A program made the position numbers and the translations under genes. The notes under the pieces are model-generated. The model was not told the DNA's origin, made no database searches, and saw nothing but the letters and a program-made list of their open reading frames with translations. 64,000 bases of DNA from Sequoia sempervirens (Eukaryota; Streptophyta; Pinopsida; Cupressales; Cupressaceae): NCBI GenBank assembly GCA_007258455.2, contig VDFB02254871.1, forward strand, positions 106,621 through 170,620. Direction: 5' to 3'. Numbering within the stretch: the first letter of the stretch is position 1; every line of letters starts with the position of its first letter. Of this stretch, positions 1-11,083 are shown in pieces.

Positions 1-244
1 AGCACCTTCGTAGGAGGGGGGAAAAGACAATGTTTGGGCCAGACTATAAACTTGACATCATTTGTGAATCAACACACCAGATCTTCAACATTGACCCTCT
101 ACACCTGCATTGACCCTTGTTTGATTGACTCTTCTTAAATGTGGTTATCTGACAGTATTGACCAAAGAGCTCTGCTATACTAACTATGTTGACCAAAGAT
201 CTCTGCTACACAGACAACATTAACTTTTGTACCACTTACATTGA
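1..244. other. Unassigned flank upstream of first hAT element
   Basis: No convincing coding sequence or element boundary. There is a loose repetition of short segments containing ttgacc and ctctgctatac (for example around 120-210), which looks like degenerate repeat DNA. Confidence 0.4.
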
Positions 245-252
245 CTATTTTG

Positions 253-1061
253 CAGTGTTCCACGGAGTTTCAGGGACGGGGACGGGGGGACGGCGGGGGA
301 CGCGTTTCCGAGATGGGAGACGGGGGGCCTAAGTTTGGGGATGGCAGGGGGACGGCAGGGGGTGGTGGGGGAGCGGCACTAAAATACATATAGTACTTAA
401 AAAATTAGTTATAAAAAGATGTATAACAATATAGTTATATAACTATAGAAGCCTAAGGAATAAGTAAAGTTAACACATAAAAACAAGACTTAAAACTTAA
501 AAGTTTAAAGTTTAAACACAATAACACATTGCAATGATATATCATTTCATTGAACTAGTGAACCACTGAACATTGAAAATCAAAATGAAAATATAGACAT
601 TGGAAAAAGCAACAAGAACTAGATGTTTCATAATTTGAGTTTTATAATCATGATTCATGAATCATAATTACAATCAACTATCCCTGTATCATCAATGTTC
701 AAACTTCAAAACTTCAAAAACAAAGTACAAAATAGTAAATGCTAATAGTAAATGGCTCCAGGCTAATGGCCTCATGCCTCTGGAAGTCTCCTAGAAGTTT
801 CCTTCGAGTCTCCCAGATTTTCCTTGGAGTCTCCTAGAAGTTTCCCTTGAGTCTCCCAGAAGTTTCCTTGGAGTCTCCCAGAAGTTTCCCTGAAGTCTCC
901 CAGAAGGGGACTTTGGGGGGACGGGGGGACTTCAGGGGGGACGGCGGAGAAACGGGGGGACGGCGGGGAAACGAGGGGACGGCGGAGGGACGTTTCCTAG
1001 GCGTCTCCCCGTCTCGGAAACGGGTGGTTTTTCCGGGGGGACGCGTCCCCGTGGAACACTG
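253..1061 (-). mobile_element. Non-autonomous hAT element, 809 bp
   Basis: The left end reads CAGTGTTCCACGG and the right end is its inverted complement, CCGTGGAACACTG. The exact 8-bp sequence CTATTTTG lies on both sides (245-252 and 1062-1069), the target-site duplication length of hAT elements. Both subterminal zones are packed with G-rich ggacgg/cgtcccc words. There is no transposase. The internal stretch near 385-430 resembles, in reverse complement, the 3' tail of the hAT copy at 58531-62220, so this is probably a minus-oriented deletion derivative of that family. The TIR and TSD are seen directly; the parent relationship is inferred by eye. Confidence 0.9.
776..905. repeat. About 30-bp minisatellite inside the hAT derivative
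   Basis: Roughly four diverged copies of a unit built on agtctcc-agaagtttcc follow one another. They sit between the AT-rich core and the G-rich right subterminal zone of the 253-1061 element. I see no such expansion in the related element at 58531-62220. Confidence 0.7.
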
Positions 1062-1330
1062 CTATTTTGTTTGTTGATTATGTTGCATTGAGTCCAATAT
1101 CCTACCTTTCACTAAGTCATGATCAATATTGACCAAGAAACTAGTAAGGTATGCAGGCTTCTTTGAGTTTTTATTTTGTCTACTATATTTTTTAAGGAGA
1201 ATCAATTACTGTACTTGTGAAGTGATCATTAATTGAACTGTTATAAGTTACTATGTCAAAATTATGTTGTATTCTATTTATTGGCTATTACGAGCATCAC
1301 TATTCTTATAAGTTTATAATTTATAATTTT

Positions 1331-1331
1331 G

Positions 1332-1371
<40 letters not shown>

Positions 1372-1442
1372 CGTACCCAAGGAAAAAAAATTGCCATACC
1401 GTCGTACCTGTATCTGAACCCATACCCAAACCGGCAACTTAG
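1331..1442 (+). mobile_element. 3'-terminal fragment of a hAT element
   Basis: A (TA)n tract (about 1336-1368) is followed by acccgtacccaagg and a tail ending cccaaaccggcaacttag. This closely matches the 3' end of the hAT element at 32221-35675, which has a TA-rich tract, cgtacccaaaccc and ends ccgtaacttag. No matching 5' end or target duplication was found, so this is an isolated terminal piece. Confidence 0.6.
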
Positions 1443-2673
1443 CACTAAAGTGATAACTCGAACCTACTAAAAGACATCATTTCTAAGTTCACACCATCCA
1501 TAGACTAAGTCAAATGTCTCAAATATAGATTGACCTTTCAGGTATAATTGATCCGTGTCAAAACCATGGAAAAGAACTAAAAATGATGCAGACAATAAAA
1601 CATCATTAAACCTACCGAAGCAACTCTCCTTAATTTACTGTAACTATGCTTTTTAATCACAAATATTTGCAAATATTTTACTTCAAAAAACTATTTGTTG
1701 GTGTTATAATTTGTCCCTTTTAGGACAATACAAAACAGAATGATGAGTAAGGTAAAACCTTTCCTCAAATTAAAAGGGGAATCTCCCTTTATTTGAGTGT
1801 GCAATATAGAAAAAACTTAAAGTGAAACCTTTTTATTCTTAGACTAGAGCACAAGGGTATTCAACACTTCTGCACAAAATGACCTTTTATGTTTTTTGTC
1901 TGATATATAAGACTTAATCAATTAGGAAACGCTCACTCTTTTCAGCTAAAAGCATAAACTGAAAACGTGTGAGTAAAAACAATTGCCGAATTTGATTGAA
2001 CACATGCACAAGATATTATGAATCAAACAAAGACATTTGTATACAATGCCACAAAATCCAAATCAATAAATACTGCAATAGAAAGCCTGAATTAACTAGT
2101 AAACAATATCCAATTCATAAGCTGACAAAACTACAAACATGTAGGCATAAAATTACTCTTTAAAAATCTAAGTAGCAATAGCACTTATTTCTAAGTGTTT
2201 TACAAGATTTTGCATGATAAATAAATAATAAACAATCGTATCTCCTATGCCAAGAATAGTTTGCTTGCAATCCAAGAAAACTTTAAATACAACACTACCA
2301 AATACATCAACTAAAATTAGAAATACAGATTTCTAATAAGAACATATATCTCTATAAATAAACCTTCTAAATGATCATCTACAAATAAAATGTCTCTGAA
2401 TAGATCTTCTTAGAAGATCTAGAAATAGTTATTTCCCAAAAATAGCAACGGCTAAAAATTGTCATGGTTAATAGTAACACTGATCTGAAAAGGCTTGGGA
2501 TGAGCTCAACATTCTAGAACAGTTAGTTGTCAAAAAATTGGATTCTAGGAAATATTCATTTTGGTACGGTCAAAACCATCAATTTTAATAGGAGGCAATT
2601 TCATAAATGACAATGATTGAAAAAATTTCCACCAATGTGATTACATAATCACTAGGGTTGCACTGTGAAACAA
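1443..2673. other. AT-rich unassigned sequence
   Basis: No ORF of note, no recognised element end, and no convincing exon on either strand. It is the flank into which element A inserted. Confidence 0.4.
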
Positions 2674-2964
2674 GGTGGTGTTGTGACCTTTTCACACATC
2701 GCCCCATTCAAGATGGGGACCCCCTTGATTTTTGCTCCGTTCCGGTCTTTTGGCTTGGGTTTTCCTCTCTCTCTCTCTGTCTCTTTTCTGGTGTCCGTCT
2801 TTCAGGGGGTTGTGTCTGTCATTGAGCTTAAACGCGAAATATTGGCCAAGTCTAAAATTAGGGTTTCATTGTTTCGGCCAAATCAAAGGTCAAGTAAGTC
2901 GGAAGATTAAAATTGAACTTAACATTGTTGTCGCAAAACATCCAATGAGGCTTCCGGCCATTTT

Positions 2965-3915
2965 TCATCAAATTCTTACTTACTATTTTAGTAAGTCTGC
3001 AATTGAACAATTTGTGTCGGCATTTTTGAGATTAGATCATCCTACGGCGTGAGTATATCGGTGCTTGCATGCGAATTTGAGAACAAAACAGAATGACTTA
3101 CTATTTTTAAGCGGTCCGGCTTCGAGGCGGATTCGAGAGTCGGATCGAGTTTTCTTTGCATGTCTGGATATTCCTTCTGGGTTTTTCGAGACCTTCGCGA
3201 CGATATAACATGCAAGTCGAGATGATCACTTTCAGGATTCAGCCTTCCGAGGCTATTTTTAGGGTTTGCATGTCGAGCTTTTCTTTGCATGTCGGGTGAT
3301 TCCTGATGGGTTTTTCGAGACCTACGCGATGGTGTGACATGCAAACAAGGATTCTCACTCAGAAAGGAACTTGCTATTTTAGCGGTATGTCGGCGTATAC
3401 CCGGTGATTGATTCACGGTGATTTGCAATGCCTGAGAAAGCGAAGACAAAGCGGAGATCTTTTGTCATGCGGTTAAGGTTTCCGGCGGAGCCTAAAAATA
3501 GGCATCAAAAGTCAAAATCTTCAAAATCCGATGTAAACCACTGCGATCAGCGTTCTTCAGGCTATCTGCTGGTGAAATTTCAAGTCAAAAGGAGCACTTA
3601 CTATTTATAGTAAGTCAGATTGGAAACGTGCTAAAAATAGTAAATCAAGTGCATGCGTCAGTGCCAGCCGACAGGTCACGTGGTGAGGAGCGCCTCATCA
3701 AAATTTCAAGTCGATCCGAGCAATGGAACTATCAGAAATAAGAGCTTACTATTTATAGTAAGCCACCTTCAGAAACAGGCTATAAATAGCAGGGTGACTA
3801 AAAGTGGCAGTGCTGACAGGATGATAAGGTTTTGAAGAAGCTACGTTTAAAATTTCAAGTTGATCTGAGCTTCAGAAATGCAAAAATGAGAAGGCTTACT
3901 ATAAATAGCAGGGTG
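2965..3915. repeat. Dispersed CTTACTAT...ATAGTAAG palindromes in element A
   Basis: The perfect inverted repeat CTTACTATTTATAGTAAG occurs near 3596 and 3746. Partial or variant copies lie near 2977, 3090 and 3893. The spacing is 100-500 bases. They lie in the leader of element A, upstream of the GCGCC-word array; no equivalent was noticed in element B. Confidence 0.65.
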
Positions 3916-3974
3916 TGAAAGTTGGCAAAAACGAAGAAAATTTTCTAAGTCCAAAACTTCGTCCTGCAGCCATG

Positions 3975-4860
3975 GCAAAATGCGCCTATTTGATGAGGAG
4001 GCATAAAAAATTCTAAGTTTGAACTTCATCCAGTAGACAGGCCCAAATGCGCCAAGTTTGAAAAAGTCAAACAAAAGTCAAAGATGTTTATCCTGCAGCA
4101 GGGGCAAAATGCGCCCAAAATGAAAGAATGAAAGTTGAAAAAATTTCTAAGTATGAAAAATCCGCCTCACCCCTCAGAATGCGCCCATCCTTCACAAGCA
4201 TGAAAATGCGCCCAAAATTCAAGGTGGTCAAAGCAAAGTCAAACATGAAAATCCTCCTCATGCATCAAAATGCGCCCAAGGTTGATGTTTATCCTGTACA
4301 CAAGGCAAAATGCGCCCAAGCTCATCCATGTGAAGACAAAATTTTGGAAGGTGAAGGGTCACCCAAAGATGTTGGAGATTTCATCCTCCTCAAGCATGAA
4401 AATGTGCCCAACTTGCATGCTTGTCCTCCTCACCCTCCTAAATGCGCCCAAATGAGCTCACATGAAGACAAAAAAACGGAAGTTGAAAAGCCACATGAAG
4501 GCATTTGCAAGTTCGTCCTCCTCCTACAAGGAAATGCGCCCATGTTTGGATGGTAAATGGTAAATACAAGTGGTAAATAAGGCGAAAATGTTACCTAAAC
4601 ATGGTGAAAGGTGGTAAAAGCTTGGGCGTTATCCTCCTTCATGGCTAGAATGCGCCCAAGGTGGTGGGCCTTAGATAATTTTGCTAGGCGTGATTTCTCC
4701 AAGAGTGTTGGACGCCTAAGGTGATGTGTAGTGGAAAATATTTCAAGGTGTTGAGAGTTAAAATGAAGTGTGCGCCTATGTTGAGGGAGTTATAAGATGA
4801 TTTTTTTTTAATATTTTGAGGGCGTTGGAATTTCCAAAGTGTAATATGCGCCTATGGTGT
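3975..4860. repeat. Array of AATGCGCCCA words in element A
   Basis: About a dozen copies of aaaatgcgcccaa or close variants are spread at 25-120 bp intervals (for example near 3978, 4106, 4179, 4204, 4268, 4308, 4441, 4532 and 4650), in AT-rich DNA. Further cgcc words continue to about 5240 and again at 6130-6440 (ggacgcctt, gtacgccatt). Only the short GC core is conserved; the intervening DNA differs. A 142-codon ORF runs through part of it, but its composition follows the repeat and I do not regard it as a gene. Confidence 0.7.
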
Positions 4861-5999
4861 TAAGAGTTCAAGTATGATACGCCTAGGGTGGTGAAGAAGC
4901 GTGTGATGGAAAATGTTTGAAGGGTGATATAAGGTGTTAAAAAATCTTGAAGGCGTTGAAATAACATGAAGTGTGCTAGGCGCCTCAAGGGGAGACAAAA
5001 TATTTTCTAAGTGTTGAAAATTCTCTAAGGCGTTGGGCTTTTGAATGAATATTTTCCAAGTGTGGAGTGAAGGTAAAATGTGCAAGGCGTGCCGGGAATG
5101 TAAACTTTCTTCCATATGAAGTTGATTAAAAATTCCTCTCCACTGGCAATCAAAATTTTTCTAAGGCAAGTTTTCAAAAGTGCAAGATGATTTAAATATT
5201 TTCTAAGGCAAATTTATTTTCCTTGGAAAATACGCCTAGAGCTTCAAGTTGATGAAAATTCTCAGAGCACGAGCAACTTTTCTCAGTGATGGAGTCAGAG
5301 ACAAGGATAATTCAAGTTCTTCAAATTTTTCAAGAAGTCTGGGCAACACAGAGTAATCACAAGCGAAGAACGAGTTTAAATGATGAAAATAATATTTTTC
5401 TAAGGTTCCAAAATTTAAAAATTAAATGAACCCGTTCGTTGGGTACCCATGAATTCGAGGCATTCTGAAGAAAATTTGCTTCTGGGTACTGAACATTTGC
5501 GATGATGAATGGATTTCCAAATCTTTCAAGCTTCGCCGACACTTTTTCAGTGAGGAATTTAATCAGTGCTCGAATTGTGAATTTTCCTAAGGGAGAATTT
5601 TAAATTTTCTAAGGCAAAAATGAATAAAATGTGTTTTCAAGATGAATTTTCTTCGAACGATGAATCTGAAGAGAGTTGCCTAGATAATTGTGATTAAATT
5701 CCCCGAAGATGAATTTTCCAAGCAGATGATGAAGTTTAAAATTCGAATTCAAGTGACAGAGCTCCGGCTGGTGGATTCAAAAATGATGAATTTAAATTAA
5801 ATTTTCGAAAGTAAAATCCAGAACGCCAGTTAAAGTCAAGTTTCTAGAAGAATAATATTCCCGACGACTGGAGACAAGTGTCAGAAACACCAGGGAGGGA
5901 AAATTCGAATTCTTGAAGTGGAGTAGTGGAGTTTAATGGCACTGGCTAAAATTAACGTCTTCTAGAATTTGAATTTTAGCTATAAAATGAGCAAGTTTT

Positions 6000-6560
6000 T
6001 CACTCACTTTCACAGCTGAGAAAGGCGAATTTGCTAAGTCTGAGTGAGCTTGAAGAAGTTCGAATTTTGCTGAGGAATTGAGCTTGCTGAAGAGGCGCAC
6101 TTGAGAGTTGATTAAATTTGTTGCTGAAGTAGAAGGACGCACTTGCAAGTTGCTGAGTATCCAAATCTGCATTTGAAGGACGCCTTAAGCTGCTGAAGTT
6201 TGAATTTTGCTAAGAAGTACAAGTTGCTGAAGAAGACGCCTTGAGGTTGCTTGCACTGGAGGTAGAAGGAGACGCCTTGAGTTTGCTGAGAGCTGAAAGG
6301 TACGCCATTGCTGAGGTAGAAGAGGTACGCCATTGCTGATTAGAGGAGTGTTTGCTGAAGATTGAAGTTGCTTAGAAGAGGTACGACTTTGCTAGTGGCT
6401 GAAATCTGATTTGCTTGAGTTGAAGTTGCCATTTGAGGGACGCCTTGAAGAGAAAAGCACGAACTTGCTAGTGTGAGATTGCTGGTTTGAAGTGTAAAGA
6501 CATAGAAATTAAAATTGCTGATTGCTGATTGAGAAGTAAAATCATCAGAGTTCACTTAGA
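6000..6560. repeat. TTGCTGA-rich low-complexity zone
   Basis: The word ttgctga and close variants recur many times in about 550 bp, mixed with gacgcc and gtacgcc words. It lies immediately upstream of the intron that precedes the element A ORF and may be 5' untranslated leader. Confidence 0.55.
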
Positions 6561-6715
6561 AACCCGTTCTAAGTGTCGGAATTCGAATATATCCAAGAGA
6601 AGAAGCTGAGGTTTGCAAACACGAGAGTTATTGCAGCTTCTAGAATTCGACTGCAGCCCCTATCATGCCTTATTTTATTAAATTTAATTGCTGATGAATG
6701 TTTGTTATGTTGCAG

Positions 6716-8749
6716 ATGGCTGAAGCGAGGACAACCGGAAAGGACAATGGTGCCTCAAGACAGGCTACGATCAAGAAGCTCAGCAAAACGTTCATGCCAG
6801 AGACGAAGTTTATTTCAAAGCTGGGCAAGTTGACAGACACTAACTTGGGCTCTGTCAACCTGGAGGCCTTCAAGAACAGGCTGTTCGGGATTGGAAGTCA
6901 TCGGGCTTCAGTCACTTCGCACAACATCGTCCGAAGTGGACTATATGCAGCTGCTGGTTTTCCGCCAGCCATTCAGTGCTCAGAGCTTATTATGGAGTGC
7001 GCCAACTGTTACGAGAAAGAACACCGGTCGATCACGTCACCAGATGGCCAAGTGCTTGCCAACCTCACTCCGGCAGCCATTGGTGAAGCTTTCGGGATCC
7101 CGGTGCATAGAAACATGATTTACAAGTCCAGGGAGCGAGCGGAGCGTATGTATGCTTCTGCTTTTGAACGGTGCATGGACACAATTAACACTCACTGGAT
7201 GAGCACTCCGAAGCCGTCTCGTGCGAAGTTGCCGAAGCAGATCATAGCCGAAGACCTAAAGCAAGAATATTGTGATCTTATTATGATGCTGAGCAGGGTT
7301 GGTGGTTGCCCACAGTCCTATATTTTCGAGCCTTGGATGTTTTATTACATCAACCTGGTGTTGGAAGGAAAGGATTATGTCAATTGGGCTGAGATGATCA
7401 GCGACAATATACATGAGCAGCTCCTGAGCTTGAGGAGGACTAAAACGTTTTACATGAGCTCCTACCTTATTTATATGTTGGCACGGATGACGAGGTACAG
7501 AGGGATTTCTTACAAAGAACCCGTCGGTTGTGGCTCTCATCAATTCAAAATCCATGAGGCATGTACACAGTTGCACCTGTCAAGCACAACCTACTACAAG
7601 CGTGTCAACGATTCATTCACCATGTACATCACGAGGCTGCTTCAGGAGAGGTTGCATCACAGAATCTCTAGGGATGCCCAGGAGCTAATTGAGAGGTATG
7701 GGTGCTGGTTTATACAGTTTCCAAGATTTTCATATATTAGGCTGCAAGGATTTTCTTCATACCCTTATAGGCTGCCTAAGTACCCAACCGATAAGATAAT
7801 AATGCTAGAGATATCTAGACAGTTGCTTGCCTTTGACAAAATCCAGAAGAAAAAGAAGAAAGGGGGGATAGAGTTTCCAATTGTGATGGGCAACTCGGAT
7901 GAGGTGTGTCCTTCTATACAGGCAGCTAGGGAAGCCGAGAGTGAGCTTCAGTTTTATCATTTCTCATATCATACTAGCCGACAGCACTATGACCCACACC
8001 ATAACATCAATTGGGTTCTGTCGGAAGAATTTAAACATAAGGCCACCATTGAGGATTATTGGGCTGATGCAGTGGATGAGATTGAAGTGAGGAAAAGGAT
8101 GTTTTCTCGGTTGCCGATTACTCTGATCAGGGAGTGTGAGGTAGTTCCAGTTCCGGACCAGGTCAGCGAGGATATGGATGTAGTCCACCCGGATTATGCA
8201 GCAGTTCGAGATACTCCACTTCCGCCTATTGATTGGTCAGAGCCCGAGGTTGCTGATCTTGATACTCTTTCCATCCCAGTTATGACATTCACCAGGGCAT
8301 GGGTTGATAGAAAGGTAAACAGGTTGAAGAGTAGGTCAATTGCTTTGACTTACAACATGATGGGAGATCACAGGACGCCCACCACAGGAAGGAAGAAACA
8401 GATTACACGGGGTCCAGAGTCCAGGAAAAAAGAAATAATTCAGCCAGAGCCTCCACGAGTCACAGTGGCAGTACCTTTGGAGACACGTTCTCCAAGCATA
8501 CAGGAGGTGTCTTTATTTGCTGATCAGAGAATTGCAATGAATCAGGTACCAGAGATACAGGATGATATTCAGCCTCCACGGAGAGAGTCAATTGGCCAGA
8601 GTGCCAATGTACCTGTTAGGATTGATCAGCATGATGATGAGGGGACTATTACTGACCCTCAATTTCAGCAGGAGATAGAGGCGGCCATGAATGATGGCGA
8701 TGATGATGATATAGTGTCGGGGAGACACTCAGCCACTCGAGGACAATGA
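6716..8749 (+). CDS. Element A ORF, N-terminal part, unknown family
   Basis: The ATG lies directly after a 3' splice site (tgttatgttgcag, ending 6715), so the coding part begins a downstream exon. The 677-residue product aligns along its first 540 residues or so with the element B ORF at 41828. Shared motifs in order: AAGFPP, FGIPV, MISD-x-x-HEQL, F-x-MSSY, RYG-x-WFIQ-x-P-x-F-x-YIR, PYRLP-x-YPT, RLP-x-x-x-IR and LPP-x-x-W-x-EPE. The end is acidic and probably disordered. The TGA at 8747 follows a frameshift relative to B, so the frame is truncated; the C-terminal part continues in other frames to 9983. I recognise no family: no zinc knuckle, protease, polymerase or integrase motif is visible. 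Any function, such as a Gag-like or transposition accessory role, would be a guess. Confidence 0.7.
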   Translation: MAEARTTGKDNGASRQATIKKLSKTFMPETKFISKLGKLTDTNLGSVNLEAFKNRLFGIGSHRASVTSHNIVRSGLYAAAGFPPAIQCSELIMECANCYEKEHRSITSPDGQVLANLTPAAIGEAFGIPVHRNMIYKSRERAERMYASAFERCMDTINTHWMSTPKPSRAKLPKQIIAEDLKQEYCDLIMMLSRVGGCPQSYIFEPWMFYYINLVLEGKDYVNWAEMISDNIHEQLLSLRRTKTFYMSSYLIYMLARMTRYRGISYKEPVGCGSHQFKIHEACTQLHLSSTTYYKRVNDSFTMYITRLLQERLHHRISRDAQELIERYGCWFIQFPRFSYIRLQGFSSYPYRLPKYPTDKIIMLEISRQLLAFDKIQKKKKKGGIEFPIVMGNSDEVCPSIQAAREAESELQFYHFSYHTSRQHYDPHHNINWVLSEEFKHKATIEDYWADAVDEIEVRKRMFSRLPITLIRECEVVPVPDQVSEDMDVVHPDYAAVRDTPLPPIDWSEPEVADLDTLSIPVMTFTRAWVDRKVNRLKSRSIALTYNMMGDHRTPTTGRKKQITRGPESRKKEIIQPEPPRVTVAVPLETRSPSIQEVSLFADQRIAMNQVPEIQDDIQPPRRESIGQSANVPVRIDQHDDEGTITDPQFQQEIEAAMNDGDDDDIVSGRHSATRGQ

Positions 8750-9983
8750 GCCTCGCCAGAATGAGGAAGAAAGTGGAACAGGTTAGAGAAGTCGAGGCAC
8801 AGGAGCAGCAGCCCTTTGATATACTATATGAGGTGCCCGATTGGCTTAGAGATAGAATGCGAAGAAGCCCGAGTGAGGAGATTGATCCAGCAGTTGAGAT
8901 GGAAGAATTTTTGAACCGGTTGGTATACCAGAAGGCAAAGTTTGAAGATCTCCACGGATGAGGATGGCCTCTTCACGTTGTGTTACGAGTCGAGTGTGAT
9001 CGGAATGAAGCAGCTCCTGAAAATTATGTGGTCACCACTCTTGACTTGGGACGCCCTACTGGTGCTCAGATTGTTGAGGAGTGTGATAACTCCTTCCTTG
9101 CCCTCAAAGATAGATTGTTCAAGAAAGAAGGAAAATGTAAGAAGTTGAAACGAGAACACAAGGCGTTAGTTGGATATGTTCAGCAGTTGTCTCGTTCTCG
9201 AGGGCAGGATGTACCAGTGATAGAGCCTCCAGCAGATATTCCTAGAGAGTCGATCAGCGGCTTGGTAGAGTTGGGGAGGATGGCACAGGAGGCAGACAAA
9301 TGGGTCACAGGAGTTCGTACTGAGACAGAGAAATTCATGGAAGACCTTGCCTTTGCCTTTCAGCAGGCCTCTACTATTTTGACACGGATGGATGCGGTGG
9401 ATCATGCTTGGGGCGATGCTTCCATCTATCAGAGTAAGGTGATCCAGCGTCTTGAGGTGTTGAGGCATGTGCCACTGCAGTTGTTGGTTGATGGAGGTGT
9501 CATTCAGGCGAATGACCGATACGATTTCTCTCGGTGGTATTCTTCGGCTATCACAGGGCGTGGCTTCTTCGATGCAGCACAGGCAGATTCAGCCAGGGTA
9601 CACAGGCTATGGCCAATATCATAGATGGAGTTCAGAACACCTTCGAGGCCATATTTGCTAGGCGGCTGAGTCCAGATGAGATAAATTTTGATAATTTGAG
9701 GGGTTTGTTGGTTCCCTTCTTCGCAGATGTTAAGACCTTTGTACAGGATGACTTTGAAAATACTGCTACATTCTCCACTTTGATCCAGAACACGCAGGAC
9801 TCATTAGCTGCTTGGAGAAAATCTTGTACGAGGCACGAGCATTCAGTCACGGTGTTAGAGTTTCAGTTGGATTGTGTTCCACCTATTTCGGTTCATGAGG
9901 TTGAGGCGTACTTAGCAGATTTGTTGAGTTGGCAGTCAAAGAGAAGGCCAATGGGAACACGCTACTGGACGAGGATCTTCTAG
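8746..9983 (+). pseudogene. Element A ORF, frameshifted C-terminal part
   Basis: Three overlapping frames (8746-8961, 8980-9624 and 9534-9983) carry, in order, segments that match the C-terminal third of the element B ORF: a PDWLRDR segment (PEWLRER in B), a VVTTLDLGRP segment (ITTVDMGPA in B), a probable coiled coil, and a segment around YDFSRWY (YDFNGWY in B). At least three frameshifts separate this from a continuous protein of about 1,090 residues. It is therefore a degraded copy. Confidence 0.7.
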
Positions 9984-10150
9984 AAGACTGAGCATTTATT
10001 ACATTTGCTATTTTGGGAGTGAGTGGGAATCTTTGATTCATTTAATGTACCACTCCCTATTCTGGCAGTTTTTAGGGTTAGGGCTGAGGTGGCGCGATTC
10101 TGGCCACTCTATTGATTGTAACCCTAGCCGTCCTTTGGGACTTGGCTAGC

Positions 10151-10172
10151 TATAAAAGGGGGAGTCCCCCTC
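10151..10172 (+). promoter_or_regulatory. TATA box near the 3' end of element A
   Basis: TATAAAA at 10151-10157 is followed at once by a GGGGG-AGT-CCCCC hairpin. The downstream 60-150 bases (gttagaaagttagaatcagag, then gattgttgtg) resemble the segment after the TATA box in element B. About 920 bases remain to the element end, as expected for R plus U5 of an LTR. Confidence 0.6.
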
Positions 10173-11083
10173 ATTTGCAACATAGTTAGACAGTTAGAAA
10201 GTTAGAATCAGAGTAGACATTGAGAGAGCTTTAGAGTAGTATTGTAGAGCATTTTGCATAATTTGGAGAAGAAAGAAAGTTTTCCCTTTGAAAACTTTTG
10301 AAGAGATTGTTGTGTAACACATTTTATGATAATAGATCTTTTCATTGATGATGGAATTCGTCTTGTCATGAAATGCTAGCAAGGTTTCTTCTTCCTTTCG
10401 TATCCAAGTAGCTTAAATTCATGCAAGTAGCTTACTTCGGTGTGTGGTGTTTTATTGAGATAGCTTCGCTTTATTCCATACCACTAGCGGCTTGTTGATG
10501 ATAAGTCCGCCTTGCGTGGTCAACTGGACATTATCTTGTGTTTAACTTCGGTTGTGGTTACATACTTATATGCGTTGTTCTGATGGTGTATGTATGTTAA
10601 ACTATAACTTGAATACCTTTTGCTATCCCCTTTGAAGATTGCACCGATTTTACTGAGGCTGTCCGACGGAGGCTAGGTGAAATCCGGTTGAAGTCTATTG
10701 AGACGAAGCCCCACATACCCTGCATTTAGAATAGAATATAAATTTCTTAGGCCCTTTCCCCCTTTACTTTCCGCACTTTCTTATTAGTCTTAGGAAAGGA
10801 ACCACATAGTCAAATCATACACGTAAGAATTCCCCTTCAAAATCATACGTTAGCTGCTGACTGCAAGAAATCTGAACAATTGTGTAAGTCCCCTCGTACG
10901 AACACAGCAATACACATCAACCAAACTGGGTCTATTCGCACTAAAGGAACCTTGGAGTTGAACATGCGAACTTTCTCGCAATCTTAGCGCATGGAATACT
11001 TTGATCAAGAGAGGACGGAATAGCCCCAAAACTATTTTGTTCTGCCTGTTTGGTATGGTCACAAAAACCGCATCAACAGGTGG

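Larger units (their letters stand above)
2679..11078 (+). mobile_element. Element A: giant LTR-like element with internal ORF, 8.4 kb
   Basis: It starts TGTTGTGACC and ends CATCAACA, with a perfect 5-bp duplication GGTGG on each side (2674-2678 and 11079-11083). The first 45 bases match the start of element C at 63636 almost exactly and that of B at 39126 well, including a terminal hairpin (CCCCAT at 2702-2707 pairing with ATGGGG at 2713-2718). Order inside: leader, palindrome array, GCGCC-word array, TTGCTGA-rich zone, 3' splice site, long ORF, then a TATA box (10151) and about 0.9 kb of R/U5-like tail. No direct LTR pair was found inside. TG...CA ends, a 5-bp TSD and a promoter near the 3' end fit a solo LTR with a gene in U3. 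A TIR element (TGTTG/CAACA) is the alternative. Confidence 0.75.

Noticed and set aside
847..1077. 76-codon glycine/arginine-rich ORF
   Set aside because: It translates the minisatellite and the G-rich subterminal words of a hAT derivative; not a gene.
4128..4556. 142-codon ORF in element A
   Set aside because: It runs through the GCGCCC word array; its amino-acid pattern is only the repeat translated, and it has no counterpart in element B.
2679..11078. Element A as a Ginger-type DNA transposon (TGTNR ends, short target duplication)
   Set aside because: TGTTG fits the TGTNR rule, but no integrase-like gene is present, the inverted repeat is only five bases, and the TATA plus R/U5-like tail is better explained by an LTR. 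Kept only as an alternative.
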